A DNA stretch of 64,000 bases from Corbicula japonica (GCA_038501625.1 JAZAYU010000088.1:682001-746000); one strand, 5' to 3'; shown: positions 45,201-47,300, counted from the stretch's first letter. Made by a program: numbers and translations. The notes: a model not told the origin generated them from the sequence alone.

Positions 45201-46877
45201 ATTGCCTTTTATCTTGGAAATGTTGTTGTTTACAGGGGCGTTCAGTTTGTACGATGTTGACAGCGATGGTTTTATAACACGTACAGAGATGATCGAGATT
45301 ATTGATGCTATTTATAGCATGGTGGGTAACCTTGTTGACCTCCCGAAGGACGAGAACACTCCGGAGAAACGGGCGAACAAGATTTTCCAGCAAATGGATA
45401 CCGTATGTTGGTCTTCTTTTGATAATTCCAGATAGAGTTTGGTTTGTGGCAGAGAACATTATTACAGTGAGAATGTATATTTAGAAGAGGGTTGGTTTGG
45501 GTCAAAAAACATATTTCAAATGGGAATGTTTAGAAAACGGGTTCAAGTTTGGGAACATGAAAACTTGTTGGCCACATTTCATGCAATTTGTCTGTCAAAA
45601 TAACAGTAATGATGTAGTAAAAGAATAAAATAAACAGCAGATTTGTTTCTACCAGTGAAAGATAAAACTAGTTTTACTCGTGTACTCCAGAGTTATGTAT
45701 TTTAACAAGAGTTCCGACAATACTGAAAAGTAACACAAACTTCTATCTTACAGTGAAAAAATTAACAAATATCCTAAAATTTCCCAACACTGTATCCTTC
45801 GAAAACTAATGAGACCAGATGGTTTGGTGATCTGCAAAACTTTGAAGCCATTTGCAATACATTAAATGGCTTAATTTTGAATCATTTTGTTGTGACTTTT
45901 CTAAGATACAATAAATTGTCAATATAAAGGTATTCTTTTCACATATTTCAAAATATAAGCCACATACAAGCATCACTGTAAGCAAGGAGTAATTTCAGCA
46001 CATGGTAAAATGTTTAAAATAAGTGTAGGTCAACCCTTTCCTCCATATATACACATTTTTACATGTGTGCGACCAGCGTAGATCAGATCAGACAATACAT
46101 CCATGCCATCTGATCAGGATCTGCACTGTTCACTTTTTAGTCAGGAATAATCTAATTAATCAAAAAGCTAACAGTGCAGATCCTGTTCAGATGGCACAGA
46201 TATGCCAGCTGATCTGGATATATACACTGTTTGTCCATGTCATAAAGGCATATATGGAGGAAAGGTTTAACAATGCTATAAAAGCAACAAGTATCAGCCT
46301 CTTCACCCCCCACATTAAATTCTTAAATGCCTAGTTAGTGTGGAAGAAAGGTACAACAGTACAAAGAAGCCTGTTATCCTTATTTATTTTCTTCAATCCT
46401 TATTGTTCACTCAATGTAAAGGAAAATTGCAGAAACTAGGCATACTTAGAACAATCAATGCAGCAGCATTATAAAATCTTTGCCCAACTTTCATAATTTC
46501 TAATGCATATCTCCTTTCCCACAATTTGGAGTCACAAAAATACCATTTCTAAATTTAGGGGGATACTGAAAAATAGATATTGCCACAAAATATAAGGATG
46601 ATAAAAATGTTTAATTTCGTGAAAAATAAGAGTGTTCTTATAATTTTAGTGTCCCAAGACTTAGGGTTTTATAACGGTATCTATGCATAAAACCTCAGGC
46701 AGAATTTTTCCAACCAATAGTTTGCAGAGGTTTCATAATAGTTTGTTGTTTTTTTTTCCAAATTTACAGAACCAAGATGGCATGTTGTCAAAAGATGAGT
46801 TTCGTGAGGGATCCAAGAGTGACCCCTGGATTGTGCAGGCACTGACCATAGATACGGGACCACATGTACAAAGCTGA
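238..46877 (+). CDS. Neuronal calcium sensor protein, NCS-1/frequenin-like (5' end outside window)
   Basis: Five exons splice in frame: 238-286, 41614-41703, 43192-43270, 45236-45402 and 46770-46877, with a TGA stop at 46875-46877. Together they give about 164 residues of a family usually near 190. The order is a degenerate first EF-hand carrying the family's CPNG motif, then three intact calcium loops: [24 protein letters not shown] and [21 protein letters not shown], the MVGN..LP..ENTPEKR linker and the [13 protein letters not shown] tail fit NCS-1/frequenin better than hippocalcin or neurocalcin. The family are myristoylated calcium switches that regulate PI4-kinase, GPCR desensitisation and neurosecretion. 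The Met-Gly myristoylation exon is left of the window. The tail beyond IVQAL (ending GPHVQS) differs from vertebrate NCS-1, so this may be a mollusc paralogue. The intron between the first two exons seen is about 41.3 kb and holds another gene on the opposite strand. Confidence 0.93.
364..455 (-). mobile_element. Repeat P, collapsed short copy
   Basis: TTAACCCTTTCCTCCATAGA starts it and GAGGAAAGGGTTAA ends it, but only about 92 bp lie between, keeping one internal arm (AGATCCAGATCAGCCGGCAC). It looks like an internal deletion through the hairpins. It lies 78 bp into the intron after the NCS exon. Confidence 0.8.
456..1294. other. Intronic DNA, nothing recognised
   Basis: AT-rich. There is a small stretch of CCACGAA/TTCACGAATTC-like words at about 610-700 that resembles a dispersed repeat end, but no second copy is present in the window. 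Confidence 0.5.
1297..2309 (-). mobile_element. Internally deleted mariner-type transposon
   Basis: The ends are inverted repeats, CGAGGGCTGTCCGGAAAGTT on the left and the reverse complement of AACTTTCCAGACAGCCCTCG on the right, with TA on both flanks (1295-1296, 2310-2311). Length is about 1.0 kb against about 1.3 kb for intact mariners. On the minus strand the transposase N-terminal helix-turn-helix survives (see 1629-1955). The C-terminal tail, including [13 protein letters not shown], follows in a different frame. The catalytic DDE/D domain between them is missing, so it can move only if a related transposase acts in trans. Confidence 0.88.
1629..1955 (-). pseudogene. Mariner transposase N-terminal fragment
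   Basis: The minus-strand fragment shows [20 protein letters not shown] and a [13 protein letters not shown] stretch, then KKRSGRPK. This is the paired helix-turn-helix (HTH_48 style) DNA-binding region and GRP linker of mariner transposases. Reading shifts near 1670-1690, where internal deletion joins it to the C-terminal coding remnant in another frame. No catalytic aspartates are present. Confidence 0.82.
2547..3060. mobile_element. MITE of about 510 bp with ~28-bp terminal inverted repeats
   Basis: The left end GTTCACAACGGACTAGAGTT and the right end, reverse complement GTTCATGACGGACTAGAGTT, match over about 28 bp (continuing TCAYCCRAG). No transposase coding is seen inside. I could not fix a target-site duplication by eye, so the superfamily is open. 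Confidence 0.7.
3527..3774. repeat. Dispersed TATGCCCCC element, copy 1
   Basis: It starts with a small hairpin (TGCCCCCACAAAGTGGGAGGCA minus its outer bases) and ends in GTGTCTGAGGACACATTCTAG-like sequence. The interior (CTTGTGGCATCAACTCCTC, TTTCTTTCAAACTTGCACA) recurs at 48299-48573 and, more diverged, at 25577-25850. No coding is supported. Confidence 0.75.
4290..4526 (+). mobile_element. Repeat P copy
   Basis: It is bounded by TTAATCCTTTCC and GGAAAGGGTTAA, with both internal hairpins present. Plus orientation means the ACGCATGTGCGACCAG-type arm comes first and the CAATAAAGGTGT-type arm last. Confidence 0.85.
4711..4949. mobile_element. Repeat P, diverged copy
   Basis: It starts TTAACCCATTACTCCA and ends at a TTAA shared with the next copy. 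The hairpin arms are diverged, and both outer arms are of the CATGTG/CACATGAG type. Confidence 0.7.
4946..5150 (-). mobile_element. Repeat P copy sharing TTAA with its neighbour
   Basis: It runs from TTAACCCTTTCCTGTATAGA to AAGGAAAGGGTTAA. The left TTAA is also the right boundary of the preceding copy. Internal arms are partly deleted. Confidence 0.82.
5503..7534. repeat. Satellite-like array: ~37 copies of a 55-bp unit derived from repeat P
   Basis: The unit (start TGATACTCCTTTCATCAAAT) contains the 18-bp palindrome TGTAGATCAGGATCTACA, which is the hairpin stem of repeat P. Copies repeat every 55 bp and are identical by eye, except one 54-bp unit lacking a T near 6283. The array is followed at 7535-7650 by the remaining half of a repeat P copy (CAGAAATAACCTAAT spacer and second hairpin). 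It therefore arose by local expansion of part of that transposon copy. All of it is intronic. Confidence 0.95.
7535..7650 (+). mobile_element. Repeat P, right half after the 55-bp array
   Basis: It carries the spacer CAGAAATAACCTAATAAATC and a second hairpin (GAACAGTGCAGATTCTGATC...GATCTTGATCTGCAC). The left half is replaced by the 55-bp array and the right TTAA end is lost. Confidence 0.65.
8203..8275 (+). mobile_element. Repeat P, left-arm fragment
   Basis: TTAACTCCATAAATTTGCAT, then the arm GTGTAGATCCAGATCAGCCG, breaking off after CACATCATC. The rest is missing. Confidence 0.6.
8610..8801 (+). mobile_element. Repeat P copy
   Basis: Ends TTAACACTTTCCTCCAT and TGGAGGAAAGGTTAA. The first hairpin is truncated (one arm lost). 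It shares its right TTAA with the next copy. Confidence 0.78.
8798..9043 (+). mobile_element. Repeat P copy sharing TTAA with its neighbour
   Basis: TTAATCCTTTCCTGGATATA to ACAGGAAAGGGTTAA, with both hairpins complete. It abuts the 8610 copy through a single common TTAA. Confidence 0.85.
9546..9747 (+). mobile_element. Repeat P copy with truncated right arm
   Basis: TTAACCCTTTCCTCAATATG to GGAGGAAAGATTTAA. The second hairpin is cut short (GATCAGACTGTTTGCCCACG). The 27-bp tandem array begins at its very end. Confidence 0.8.
9748..9963. repeat. Tandem repeat, 27 bp x 8
   Basis: Eight identical copies of a 27-bp unit beginning GACTGGTCTTCAGTCTCAGA. The period is a multiple of three, so both strands can stay open, which creates a false repeat ORF. 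The unit resembles the GAGACTGG/CCAGTCTC segment of the pal-2 palindrome. Confidence 0.93.
10080..10290 (+). mobile_element. Repeat P, degenerate copy
   Basis: Weak ends, but the arm series TTTAGATCCAG, GATCTTGATTTACACTGGTC, the CAGAAATAAG spacer and GATCTGGATCTACACTG-like arms are recognisable. Confidence 0.55.
10439..10652 (+). mobile_element. Repeat P, degenerate copy
   Basis: TTAATCCTTTACTCCATATA on the left and CTATGGAGTAAAGAGTAAA on the right, with internal GGTCAGAAATAA spacer and diverged arms. Confidence 0.6.
10703..10943 (-). mobile_element. Repeat P copy
   Basis: TTAACCCTTTCCTGTATAGA to AAGAAAGGGTTAA, a near-consensus copy in minus orientation with both hairpins intact. Confidence 0.88.
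11040..11470. repeat. Degenerate tandem repeat, roughly 50-bp unit
   Basis: Diverged units of the form 'TTTGAGTTAACCCCTAAATATGCACATACCAGC...AAACTC' recur about eight times with indels. Shared pieces are GAGTT(A/G)A.CCC and TATGCACA. This is an old intronic minisatellite. Confidence 0.7.
11844..12178 (-). mobile_element. Repeat P, composite copy with an extra arm
   Basis: TTAACCCTTTGAG at left and CCAGGAAAGGGTTAA at right, but about 335 bp long. It contains one full hairpin pair plus another diverged one (GATCAGTGTAAATCCAGATA...GATCTGGATCTACACTGG). It is either two fused copies or an internal duplication. It ends just downstream of the nested gene's 3' end. Confidence 0.7.
12214..12219 (-). 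terminator. Candidate polyadenylation signal of nested gene
   Basis: The minus strand reads AATAAA here, 41 nt downstream of the TAG stop at 12262-12260. The spacing and canonical hexamer fit a short 3' UTR. AT-rich DNA yields this hexamer often, so this is only likely. Confidence 0.45.
12260..12842 (-). CDS. Nested repeat-protein gene, last exon
   Basis: The acceptor is at 12845-12843 (CAG on the minus strand). The exon is open for 193 codons to TAG at 12262-12260. It encodes four or five repeat units, including [35 protein letters not shown] and [18 protein letters not shown], and ends with a more divergent unit and a basic tail. No ATG occurs in frame before the third repeat, which is expected of an internal or terminal exon. 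Confidence 0.88.
12260..20493 (-). CDS. Repeat protein of unknown function, complete two-exon gene nested in the NCS intron
   Basis: The minus-strand exon 20493-19817 (donor CAG|GTAAAA) joins 12842-12260 (acceptor TTTTTCAG). The split codon AG|A is Arg, and the total is 1260 nt = 419 aa plus stop. An in-frame TAA 12 nt upstream supports the ATG at 20493. The protein has about five degenerate repeats of 36-38 residues, with pattern [34 protein letters not shown]. They are separated in the middle by a Ser/Thr/Pro/Lys-rich, probably disordered stretch (about residues 95-195). I see no signal peptide or membrane segment. The splice junction recreates [13 protein letters not shown], which matches [13 protein letters not shown] lying uninterrupted further on, so the join is well supported. 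I do not recognise the family. Short Pro-Thr repeats of this style occur in ciliary and sperm microtubule proteins, but that is only a guess. Confidence 0.85.
12881..12983 (-). pseudogene. Ghost copy 1 of the nested gene's repeat exon
   Basis: Just upstream (minus strand) of the real acceptor at 12843 lies a decayed copy of the repeat unit. It begins after a pyrimidine-rich AAG, reads a damaged [12 protein letters not shown] start, then KPTI followed by an in-frame TAA where the live exon has KPTISS, then GGKD-like codons. The sequence after it also matches the intron before the live exon, so exon and intron were duplicated together. The stop and indels argue that it is not used. Confidence 0.7.
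13069..13207 (-). pseudogene. Ghost copy 2 of the nested gene's repeat exon
   Basis: A second decayed unit. The piece 13111-13069 follows TTTTTTAG and reads [13 protein letters not shown] then a stop. The piece 13207-13151 reads [17 protein letters not shown] then frameshifts to a stop. Between the two lies a short AT-rich intron-like stretch matching the one before the live exon at 12842. The NKDYLYGS part is still well preserved after a usable acceptor, so it could in principle be a rare cassette exon, but the stops make a relic more likely. Confidence 0.65.
13853..14319 (-). mobile_element. Repeat P copy expanded by a 42-bp internal tandem array
   Basis: It starts TTAACCCTTTACACCATAGA and ends AGGGGTTAA. 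The first hairpin and the GTTATTTCTGACC spacer are present. The second hairpin is replaced by the 42-bp array at 14027-14278. Confidence 0.75.
14027..14278. repeat. Tandem repeat, 42 bp x 6, from a repeat P arm
   Basis: Six near-identical copies of AGATCAGACAGCACAGATGT plus 22 more bases (GGCAGCTGATCCGGATTCATTC-like, split here). The unit spans one hairpin loop and arm of repeat P. Only single-base differences are seen. Its period is divisible by three, so ORFs on both strands are artefacts. Confidence 0.92.
14375..14475. mobile_element. pal-2 palindrome, old diverged copy
   Basis: ATCTCAAGCAATCTGATTGG, CCAATCAAAAGCTAGTG and GACTGGTCTCCAGTCTCGG follow the order of the pal-2 family, but the arms are diverged and partly deleted. 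Confidence 0.5.
15082..15317 (-). mobile_element. Repeat P copy
   Basis: TTAACCCTTTCTCCATAGAT to GGAAGAAAGGGTTAA, minus orientation. The second hairpin loop is shortened. Confidence 0.85.
15950..16545. repeat. Degenerate tandem repeat, about 37-bp unit
   Basis: At least a dozen diverged units of the form GCACATACATTTATTGCTGT followed by TTAAGTAGCACTTGTAT or TCAGTTTCACGTATGT. Two unit types alternate, which suggests a higher-order arrangement. Confidence 0.85.
16699..16939 (-). mobile_element. Repeat P copy
   Basis: TTAACCCTTTTCTCCATAGA to GGAGGAAAGGGTTAA, both hairpins intact, minus orientation. Its right end begins the duplicated segment seen again at 19195. Confidence 0.86.
16913..17316. 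repeat. Duplicated segment, copy A
   Basis: About 400 bp matches 19195-19590 with only a few differences by eye. It includes unique-looking sequence (ACTGATTTTGGATATGAAGA) outside the transposons. Copy B lies in the same orientation 2.3 kb on. Confidence 0.85.
17171..17316. mobile_element. pal-2 palindromic MITE
   Basis: Near-perfect inverted repeat over about 145 bp: outer ends GGCTGAAGGTTAT.../...ATAACCTTGGGC, inner CATCTGATTGGCTGAAATGG and mirror, centre GGCGACCAGTCGCC. It sits inside a diverged repeat P copy. Confidence 0.88.
17633..17874 (+). mobile_element. Repeat P, near-consensus copy
   Basis: TTAACCCTTTCCTGGATATA to ACAGGAATGGGTTAA, 242 bp. Four arms are clear: a (AGATCCAGATCAGCCGGCAC), b' (GTGCCGTCTGATCAGGATCT), c (AGATCCTGATCAGACGGCAC) and d' (GTGCCGGCTGATCTGGATCT). 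a is the exact complement of d', and b' of c. The spacer is GAGAAATAACCTAATGAATC. This is the best reference copy in the window. Confidence 0.92.
17917..18020 (+). mobile_element. Repeat P, left-half fragment
   Basis: CCCTTCCCTCCATGGATACA, then an arm pair GTGAAGATCCAGGTCAGCAT and CAGATCAGGATCAAC. It breaks off at a G-tract. Confidence 0.55.
18021..18850. other. Intronic AT-rich DNA, nothing recognised
   Basis: Apart from an eight-base G-tract at about 18022-18030, no repeat or coding signal was seen. Confidence 0.5.
18855..19055. mobile_element. Long hairpin MITE (arms about 88 bp)
   Basis: The left arm 18855-18943 is mirrored by 18968-19055 with a loop of about 24 bp. The arms include ATTATCGAATTTTCGAACCC, GTGTTCTTTTTTCAAGAAAA and GGAATAAT/ATTATTCC pairs. 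Mismatches are few. There is no coding, and the family is not otherwise seen in this window. Confidence 0.85.
19195..19590. repeat. Duplicated segment, copy B
   Basis: Same orientation and near-identical to 16913-17316. The pal-2 centre is shortened: after GGCGACCAGTC it jumps to AATCAGATGC, losing one CGCCATTTCAGCC arm. That is the kind of deletion expected when a palindrome is copied. Confidence 0.85.
19456..19590. mobile_element. pal-2 palindromic MITE with centre deletion
   Basis: Ends GGGCTGAAGGTTATAAAACT and AGTTTTATAACCTTAGGC. One inner arm is lost at the centre. Confidence 0.85.
19817..20493 (-). CDS. Nested repeat-protein gene, first coding exon
   Basis: It runs from the start codon at 20493 to the donor at 19816-19815 and encodes 225 codons plus two bases. 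It begins [17 protein letters not shown] first degenerate repeat ([18 protein letters not shown]) follows near residue 56, then a low-complexity Thr/Pro/Ser/Lys region, and it ends in a good repeat ([20 protein letters not shown]). It could be preceded by a non-coding 5' exon. Confidence 0.85.
20494..21424. other. 5' flank of the nested minus-strand gene
   Basis: This is where the promoter and 5' UTR of the nested gene should lie. I see no clear TATA box at fixed spacing and no CpG-rich stretch. Three imperfect copies of a GGTTAA...CAGTTNTG-like motif occur at 20742-20830 (TTTCAGGTTAAGC, GCAGGGTTAATCC, GTAGGATTAGGTC), of unknown meaning. Confidence 0.4.
21425..21666 (+). mobile_element. Repeat P copy
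   Basis: TTAACCCTTTCCAGGATATA to ACAGGAAAGGGTTAA, near consensus, both hairpins intact. Confidence 0.9.
22130..22378 (+). mobile_element. Repeat P copy, left end eroded
   Basis: ACTTTCCTCCATATATACAC starts it (the TTAA end is degraded to CATAACCCAGG) and GGAGGAAAGGGTTAA ends it. Both hairpins are recognisable. Confidence 0.8.
22785..22850. mobile_element. Repeat P, isolated single hairpin
   Basis: Only one hairpin: AACAGTGTAGATCCAGATCT, a diverged loop, then AGAT-like arm GATCTGGATCTACACTGTT. No terminal repeats. Confidence 0.6.
23623..23918 (+). mobile_element. Repeat P copy with internal duplication
   Basis: TTAACCCTTTCTTCCATATA to GGAGGAAAGGGTTAA. A segment starting GATTCAAAAAGCAAATAGT through GATGTGCCGGCTGAT is repeated in tandem (about 23752-23865), making the copy longer than usual. 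Confidence 0.85.
23961..24105. mobile_element. pal-2 palindromic MITE, subtype b
   Basis: Outer arms differ from subtype a (CATAAAACTAAATCTGGAGA / TCTCAAAACTTAGTTTTATG), while the inner CAAGCATCTGATTGGCTGAA and GCCATTTCAGCCAATCAGAT arms are the same. The other subtype b copy is at 52113. Confidence 0.85.
24147..24395 (+). mobile_element. Repeat P, degenerate copy
   Basis: AAACCCTTTACTCCATATTG to GGAGAAAAGGGTT, with one good arm pair and a damaged second hairpin. Confidence 0.6.
25128..25369 (+). mobile_element. Repeat P copy
   Basis: TTAACCCTTTCCTCCATATA to GGATGAAAGGGTTAA, both hairpins present with scattered substitutions. Confidence 0.88.
25577..25850. repeat. Dispersed TATGCCCCC element, diverged copy 2
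   Basis: It shares ATGCTCCCAT...GTGGCATA, CAAATCTTGTGGCATCAACT and TTTCTTTCAAACTTGAACAG with the copy at 3527. The first hairpin is degraded. The end resembles GTGGGAGCATCAGTCCTG then a GTAGACACA tail. Confidence 0.65.
25851..28029. other. Intronic AT-rich DNA with one decayed repeat P trace
   Basis: No gene seen. A very decayed repeat P trace (GATCAAGATGATCTGGATCT, GTGTAAATCCTGTTCAGATG) is at about 26640-26780. Otherwise plain AT-rich sequence. Confidence 0.5.
28030..28275 (+). mobile_element. Repeat P, degenerate copy
   Basis: CCTTTGACCCATGTATAATG-type start, arms GTGTAGATCCAGATCAGCTA and GTGTAGATCCTGATCAATCT, end GGATGGAGTAAAGGGAT. Confidence 0.55.
28307..28546 (-). mobile_element. Repeat P copy, diverged
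   Basis: TTAACTCTTTACATCTTAAA to GGAAGAAAGGGTTAA. The arms and the GTTATTTCCTACC spacer are recognisable. pal-2 lies directly after it. Confidence 0.7.
28551..28694. mobile_element. pal-2 palindromic MITE
   Basis: GACTGAAGGTTATAAAACTG to CTTTATAACCTTGGGC. The centre GGCGACCAGTTGCC has one mismatch. A 5-bp deletion (GAGAC) is visible in the right arm. Confidence 0.87.
29127..29147. repeat. C-tract of about 21 bases
   Basis: An unbroken run of C between ACTAGA and AAAGCAGG. It is a possible quadruplex on the minus strand, and its length is unreliable in any assembly. Confidence 0.85.
29450..30165 (+). mobile_element. Repeat P copy split by a MITE
   Basis: CTTTACTCCATAATATAT on the left resumes after the insert at about 30018 as TGCATTTCTACACTGGTAGC and runs through the second hairpin to GTAGAGTTAA. 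The 550 bp between is the separate element at 29467-30017. Confidence 0.7.
29467..30017. mobile_element. Tc1/mariner-like MITE inserted in repeat P
   Basis: Ends TACACTCAACAAAAGTTC and, reverse-complemented, TACACTCAACCAAAGTTT, with TA at the junctions. The host copy continues in register after it (ATATA|...|TGCATT). No transposase is seen. The TA target fits the Tc1/mariner superfamily. Confidence 0.75.
30213..30439 (-). mobile_element. Repeat P copy interrupted near its right end
   Basis: TTAACCCTTTCCTCCATAGA to TATATATGGAGGAAA, where the 1.38-kb element is inserted. GGTTAA, the missing end, appears at 31821-31826. A flanking 29-bp stretch (AAATACTGATGAAAA...AAGGGAATTAACC) occurs on both outer sides, at 30189 and 31824. 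Confidence 0.82.
30617..30778 (+). CDS. Small basic ORF in the 1.38-kb element
   Basis: Fifty-three codons, starting [15 protein letters not shown] and rich in Lys/Arg (VKKRKLF), then an acidic Ser/Asp stretch ending NVTFM-stop. The stop overlaps the start region of the next ORF in another frame, so the two may be one gene broken by a frameshift. Function is not recognised. Confidence 0.4.
   Translation: MASREKNKKGRYVSDGNHQAVKKRKLFGSIICPDNDSSVSDNLTSEVDNVTFM
30781..31029 (+). CDS. Second ORF in the 1.38-kb element, helical domain of unknown function
   Basis: Eighty-two codons from an ATG at 30781 to TAG at 31027-31029. It reads like a compact helical domain: [19 protein letters not shown], then [29 protein letters not shown] and [19 protein letters not shown]. 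Its amphipathic spacing and lack of low complexity suggest real former coding. It may be the C-terminal part of a larger protein whose body has been lost. I cannot name the family. Confidence 0.5.
   Translation: MTDVNFDTLEFLTKQKKLSCQTAKKIAASGLNLSHIILAVSRGGLDGLSQLFGKKLDTGKPRVTSLKSVVQKLYNYLMDHKI
32000..32175 (+). mobile_element. Repeat P, right-half fragment
   Basis: Arm pair CAGTGTAGATCCAGATCTGT and TGATCTGGATCAGCACTG, then GCTGATCTGGATCTATGC and GAAGGAAAGGGTTA. The left end is missing. Confidence 0.6.
32182..34324 (+). mobile_element. 2.1-kb bivalve-type element with GCTCGACTATTCGAA ends
   Basis: A perfect 15-bp inverted repeat GCTCGACTATTCGAA bounds it (32182-32196 and 34310-34324). The left end continues GAATAGGGGAGCTATCC. 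Inside are three units of about 155 bp (32260-32760, AACTTGAAACTTGGAATATA) and then an array of about 145-bp units (32766-33895). No protein is supported: the many ORFs starting MEGFQN are the same repeat unit read on one strand. Confidence 0.75.
32766..33895 (+). repeat. Tandem array of ~145-bp units with AGGTCA half-sites
   Basis: About seven to eight units each contain ACTTTGTTATGAATGGAGGG, CACAAATGTTCACCATGACA, CCAAGGTCAAGGTCACTGTT and ACTAAAAATAGAATTTTCTT. Two unit variants alternate, with stretches from 32965 to 33213 and 33300 to 33500 nearly identical, so a two-unit block was duplicated. At 33593-33605 the sequence AGGTCAAAGGTCA forms a DR1. Confidence 0.9.
34860..35200. repeat. Degenerate tandem repeat, about 40-bp unit
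   Basis: Roughly eight diverged units of the form TTTATGGAAAATCAGATTAA followed by TTTTTCTTATTGGAAAA. AT-rich and intronic. Confidence 0.8.
36192..36423 (+). mobile_element. Repeat P copy
   Basis: TTAACCCTTTCCTCCATATA to TGGAGGAAAGGGTTAA. The first hairpin is complete. In the second, about 10 bp of loop are missing (GATCAGATGTGCCGGC). Confidence 0.88.
37690..37830 (+). mobile_element. Repeat P, degenerate fragment
   Basis: TCTGATCAGGATTTGTACTG, GTCAGAAATAACCTAATAAA and AGTGCAGACCCTGAGCTGAC remain. Both ends are lost. Confidence 0.5.
38881..38898. promoter_or_regulatory. Perfect 18-bp palindrome with two CRE sites
   Basis: GTGACGTCATGACGTCAC reads the same on both strands and contains TGACGTCA twice, overlapping at TGA/TCA. 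TGACGTCA is the consensus site for CREB/ATF dimers. It lies deep in the NCS-like gene's large intron in a locally GC-richer stretch (38760-38900). Whether it functions is unknown. Confidence 0.5.
40005..40272. mobile_element. Short MITE, ~268 bp, with ~34-bp inverted ends
   Basis: The left CATTTGGGGCACGTCACGGG and the right reverse complement CAAATGGGGCGCATCACGGG continue as AAAAGRTACMTTCG. A related partial end (GGCATGTCACGGGAAAT) lies at 39649 and another (CCCATGATTCGCCCCATG) at 40299. Confidence 0.7.
40313..40735. repeat. Tandem repeat, ~58-71 bp x 7, with variable C-tracts
   Basis: Seven copies of CATGAATGTGTAGCTCATTT then a CTTGTAAGGGCTCTCACTTA-GATCAGAGC segment, each followed by a run of C whose length varies from about 3 to 18 and sets the unit length. 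It begins in the right end of the preceding MITE family (GCCCCATGAATG). Confidence 0.92.
40793..41154 (+). mobile_element. Repeat P copy containing a nested pal-2
   Basis: TTAACTCCATAATTTTGTTA to CTATGGAGTAAAGGGTTAA. The arms flank pal-2 at 40972-41120, inserted after the second hairpin. Confidence 0.75.
40972..41120. mobile_element. pal-2 palindromic MITE
   Basis: CTGGAGGTTATAAAACTGAG to CTTTATAACCTTCAGCCC, with centre GGCGACCAGTCACC. Confidence 0.87.
41614..41703 (+). CDS. NCS-like gene, exon (EF-hand 1 end to start of loop 2)
   Basis: The acceptor TATTTTCAG ends at 41613 and the donor GTATGC starts at 41704. Thirty codons run from [13 protein letters not shown] to NIFDTNK, phase 0 at both ends. 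The FFP.G..KFA..VF..FD core is typical of the family. Joined to the previous exon it reads LKQE-EFEAIY with no lost residue. Confidence 0.93.
42065..42790 (+). repeat. Tandem array of ~146-bp units with DR1-like nuclear receptor sites
   Basis: About five units with CCCTTGAAGGATTTCAAAGA, AACCTGACACAAATGTT, CACATTGAGACAATGTGCAG, GCTTCAAGGTCAAGGTCAGA and GGTCAAAGGTCATATGACTT. GGGTCAAAGGTCA occurs at 42215-42227 and 42372-42384, with near matches at about 42519 and 42668. It is related in style, not sequence, to the 32766 array. It lies in the intron between NCS exons 41614 and 43192. Confidence 0.88.
42822..42846. repeat. G-tract
   Basis: A run of almost uninterrupted G (GGGAGGGGGGTGGGG...) that could form a quadruplex. 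The length is likely to vary and is prone to sequencing error. It borders the end of the 146-bp array. Confidence 0.8.
43192..43270 (+). CDS. NCS-like gene, exon (EF-hand 2)
   Basis: The acceptor TTTTTCAG ends at 43191 and the donor GTAAGT starts at 43271. It encodes [19 protein letters not shown] then TLDEKLD, plus the first base (T) of a split Trp codon. It completes calcium loop 2, begun as DTNK in the previous exon. Confidence 0.93.
43271..43959. other. NCS-like gene intron, nothing recognised
   Basis: AT-rich intron between the EF-2 and EF-3 exons, without evident repeats until the hairpin at 43960. Confidence 0.5.
43960..44047. mobile_element. Small hairpin element
   Basis: GAGGGTTCAGTGCAAGACTA and TTGTAAC are mirrored by GTTACAATAGTCTTGCACTG then ACCCCTC around a loop of about 20 bp. 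No terminal duplication could be fixed. Confidence 0.65.
44920..45060. mobile_element. Long hairpin MITE (arms about 65 bp)
   Basis: The left arm (ATAAGGATTGAATAAATATT, TAATGGTTTTCATTGGGGTA, TGGAAAACAG, GTTGTTTA) is mirrored by TAAACAACCAACTGTTTTCC, ATATCCCAATGAAAACCATT and AAATATTGATTCAGTCCTTA. The loop is only about 10 bp. It lies 175 bp before an NCS exon. Confidence 0.82.
45236..45402 (+). CDS. NCS-like gene, exon (EF-hand 3 and linker)
   Basis: The acceptor TTTACAG ends at 45235 and the donor GTATGT starts at 45403. The first two bases GG complete TGG (Trp), giving [19 protein letters not shown], then DAIYSMVGN, the [11 protein letters not shown] linker and KIFQQMDT. It ends in phase 0 and contains the complete third EF-hand loop. 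Confidence 0.93.
46031..46270 (+). mobile_element. Repeat P copy
   Basis: TCAACCCTTTCCTCCATATA to TGGAGGAAAGGTTTAA, both hairpins recognisable. It is in the last intron of the NCS-like gene. Confidence 0.83.
46770..46877 (+). CDS. NCS-like gene, terminal exon (EF-hand 4 and C-terminus)
   Basis: A polypyrimidine tract and TTTACAG precede 46770. The exon encodes [18 protein letters not shown], then [17 protein letters not shown] and TGA. It completes loop 4 ([12 protein letters not shown]). The 33-bp tandem repeat at 46946 starts about 70 bp after the stop, so it probably lies in the 3' UTR. An AATAAA at 47604-47609 is one possible polyadenylation signal. Confidence 0.93.
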   Translation, partial: NQDGMLSKDEFREGSKSDPWIVQALTIDTGPHVQS

Positions 46878-46945
46878 TGTCAACTACGTCTGATTACTTG
46901 CCCAAGAATACTTATCTGTTGGTGACATTTGTGCTGCATGAAACC

Positions 46946-47300
46946 AAGATAACTAAGAGTGTAACTTTTAACAAAGCCAAGATACCTAAGAGTATAACTT
47001 TTAACGAAACCAAGATACCTAAGAGTGTAACTTTTAACGAAACCAAAATACCTAAGAGTGTAACTTTTAACAAAGCCAAGATACCCAAGAGTGTAACTTT
47101 TAACAAAGCCAAGATACCCAAGAGTGTAACTTTTAACGAAACCAAGATACCTAAGAGTAATTTTTAACAAAGCCAAGATACCTAAGAGTGTAACTTTTAA
47201 CAAAGCCAAGATACCTAAAAGTGTAACATTGACGAAACAAAGATACATTTAAATGGAACATTTAAAAAATCAAGATACCTAAAAGTTATATTTAACAAAT
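46946..47300. repeat. 33-bp tandem repeat just after the NCS stop codon
   Basis: Units of AAGATACCTAAGAGTGTAAC then TTTTAACAAAGCC (33 bp) repeat about ten times, drifting toward the end. Because 33 is divisible by three, long frames are open on both strands, but composition and position argue for 3' UTR or intergenic satellite, not protein. Confidence 0.92.

Noticed and set aside
46877..47248. Repeat ORFs on both strands (KIPKSVTFN / GILALLKVTLL)
   Set aside because: The 33-bp tandem repeat is open on both strands. Position after the NCS stop fits a UTR or spacer better than a gene.
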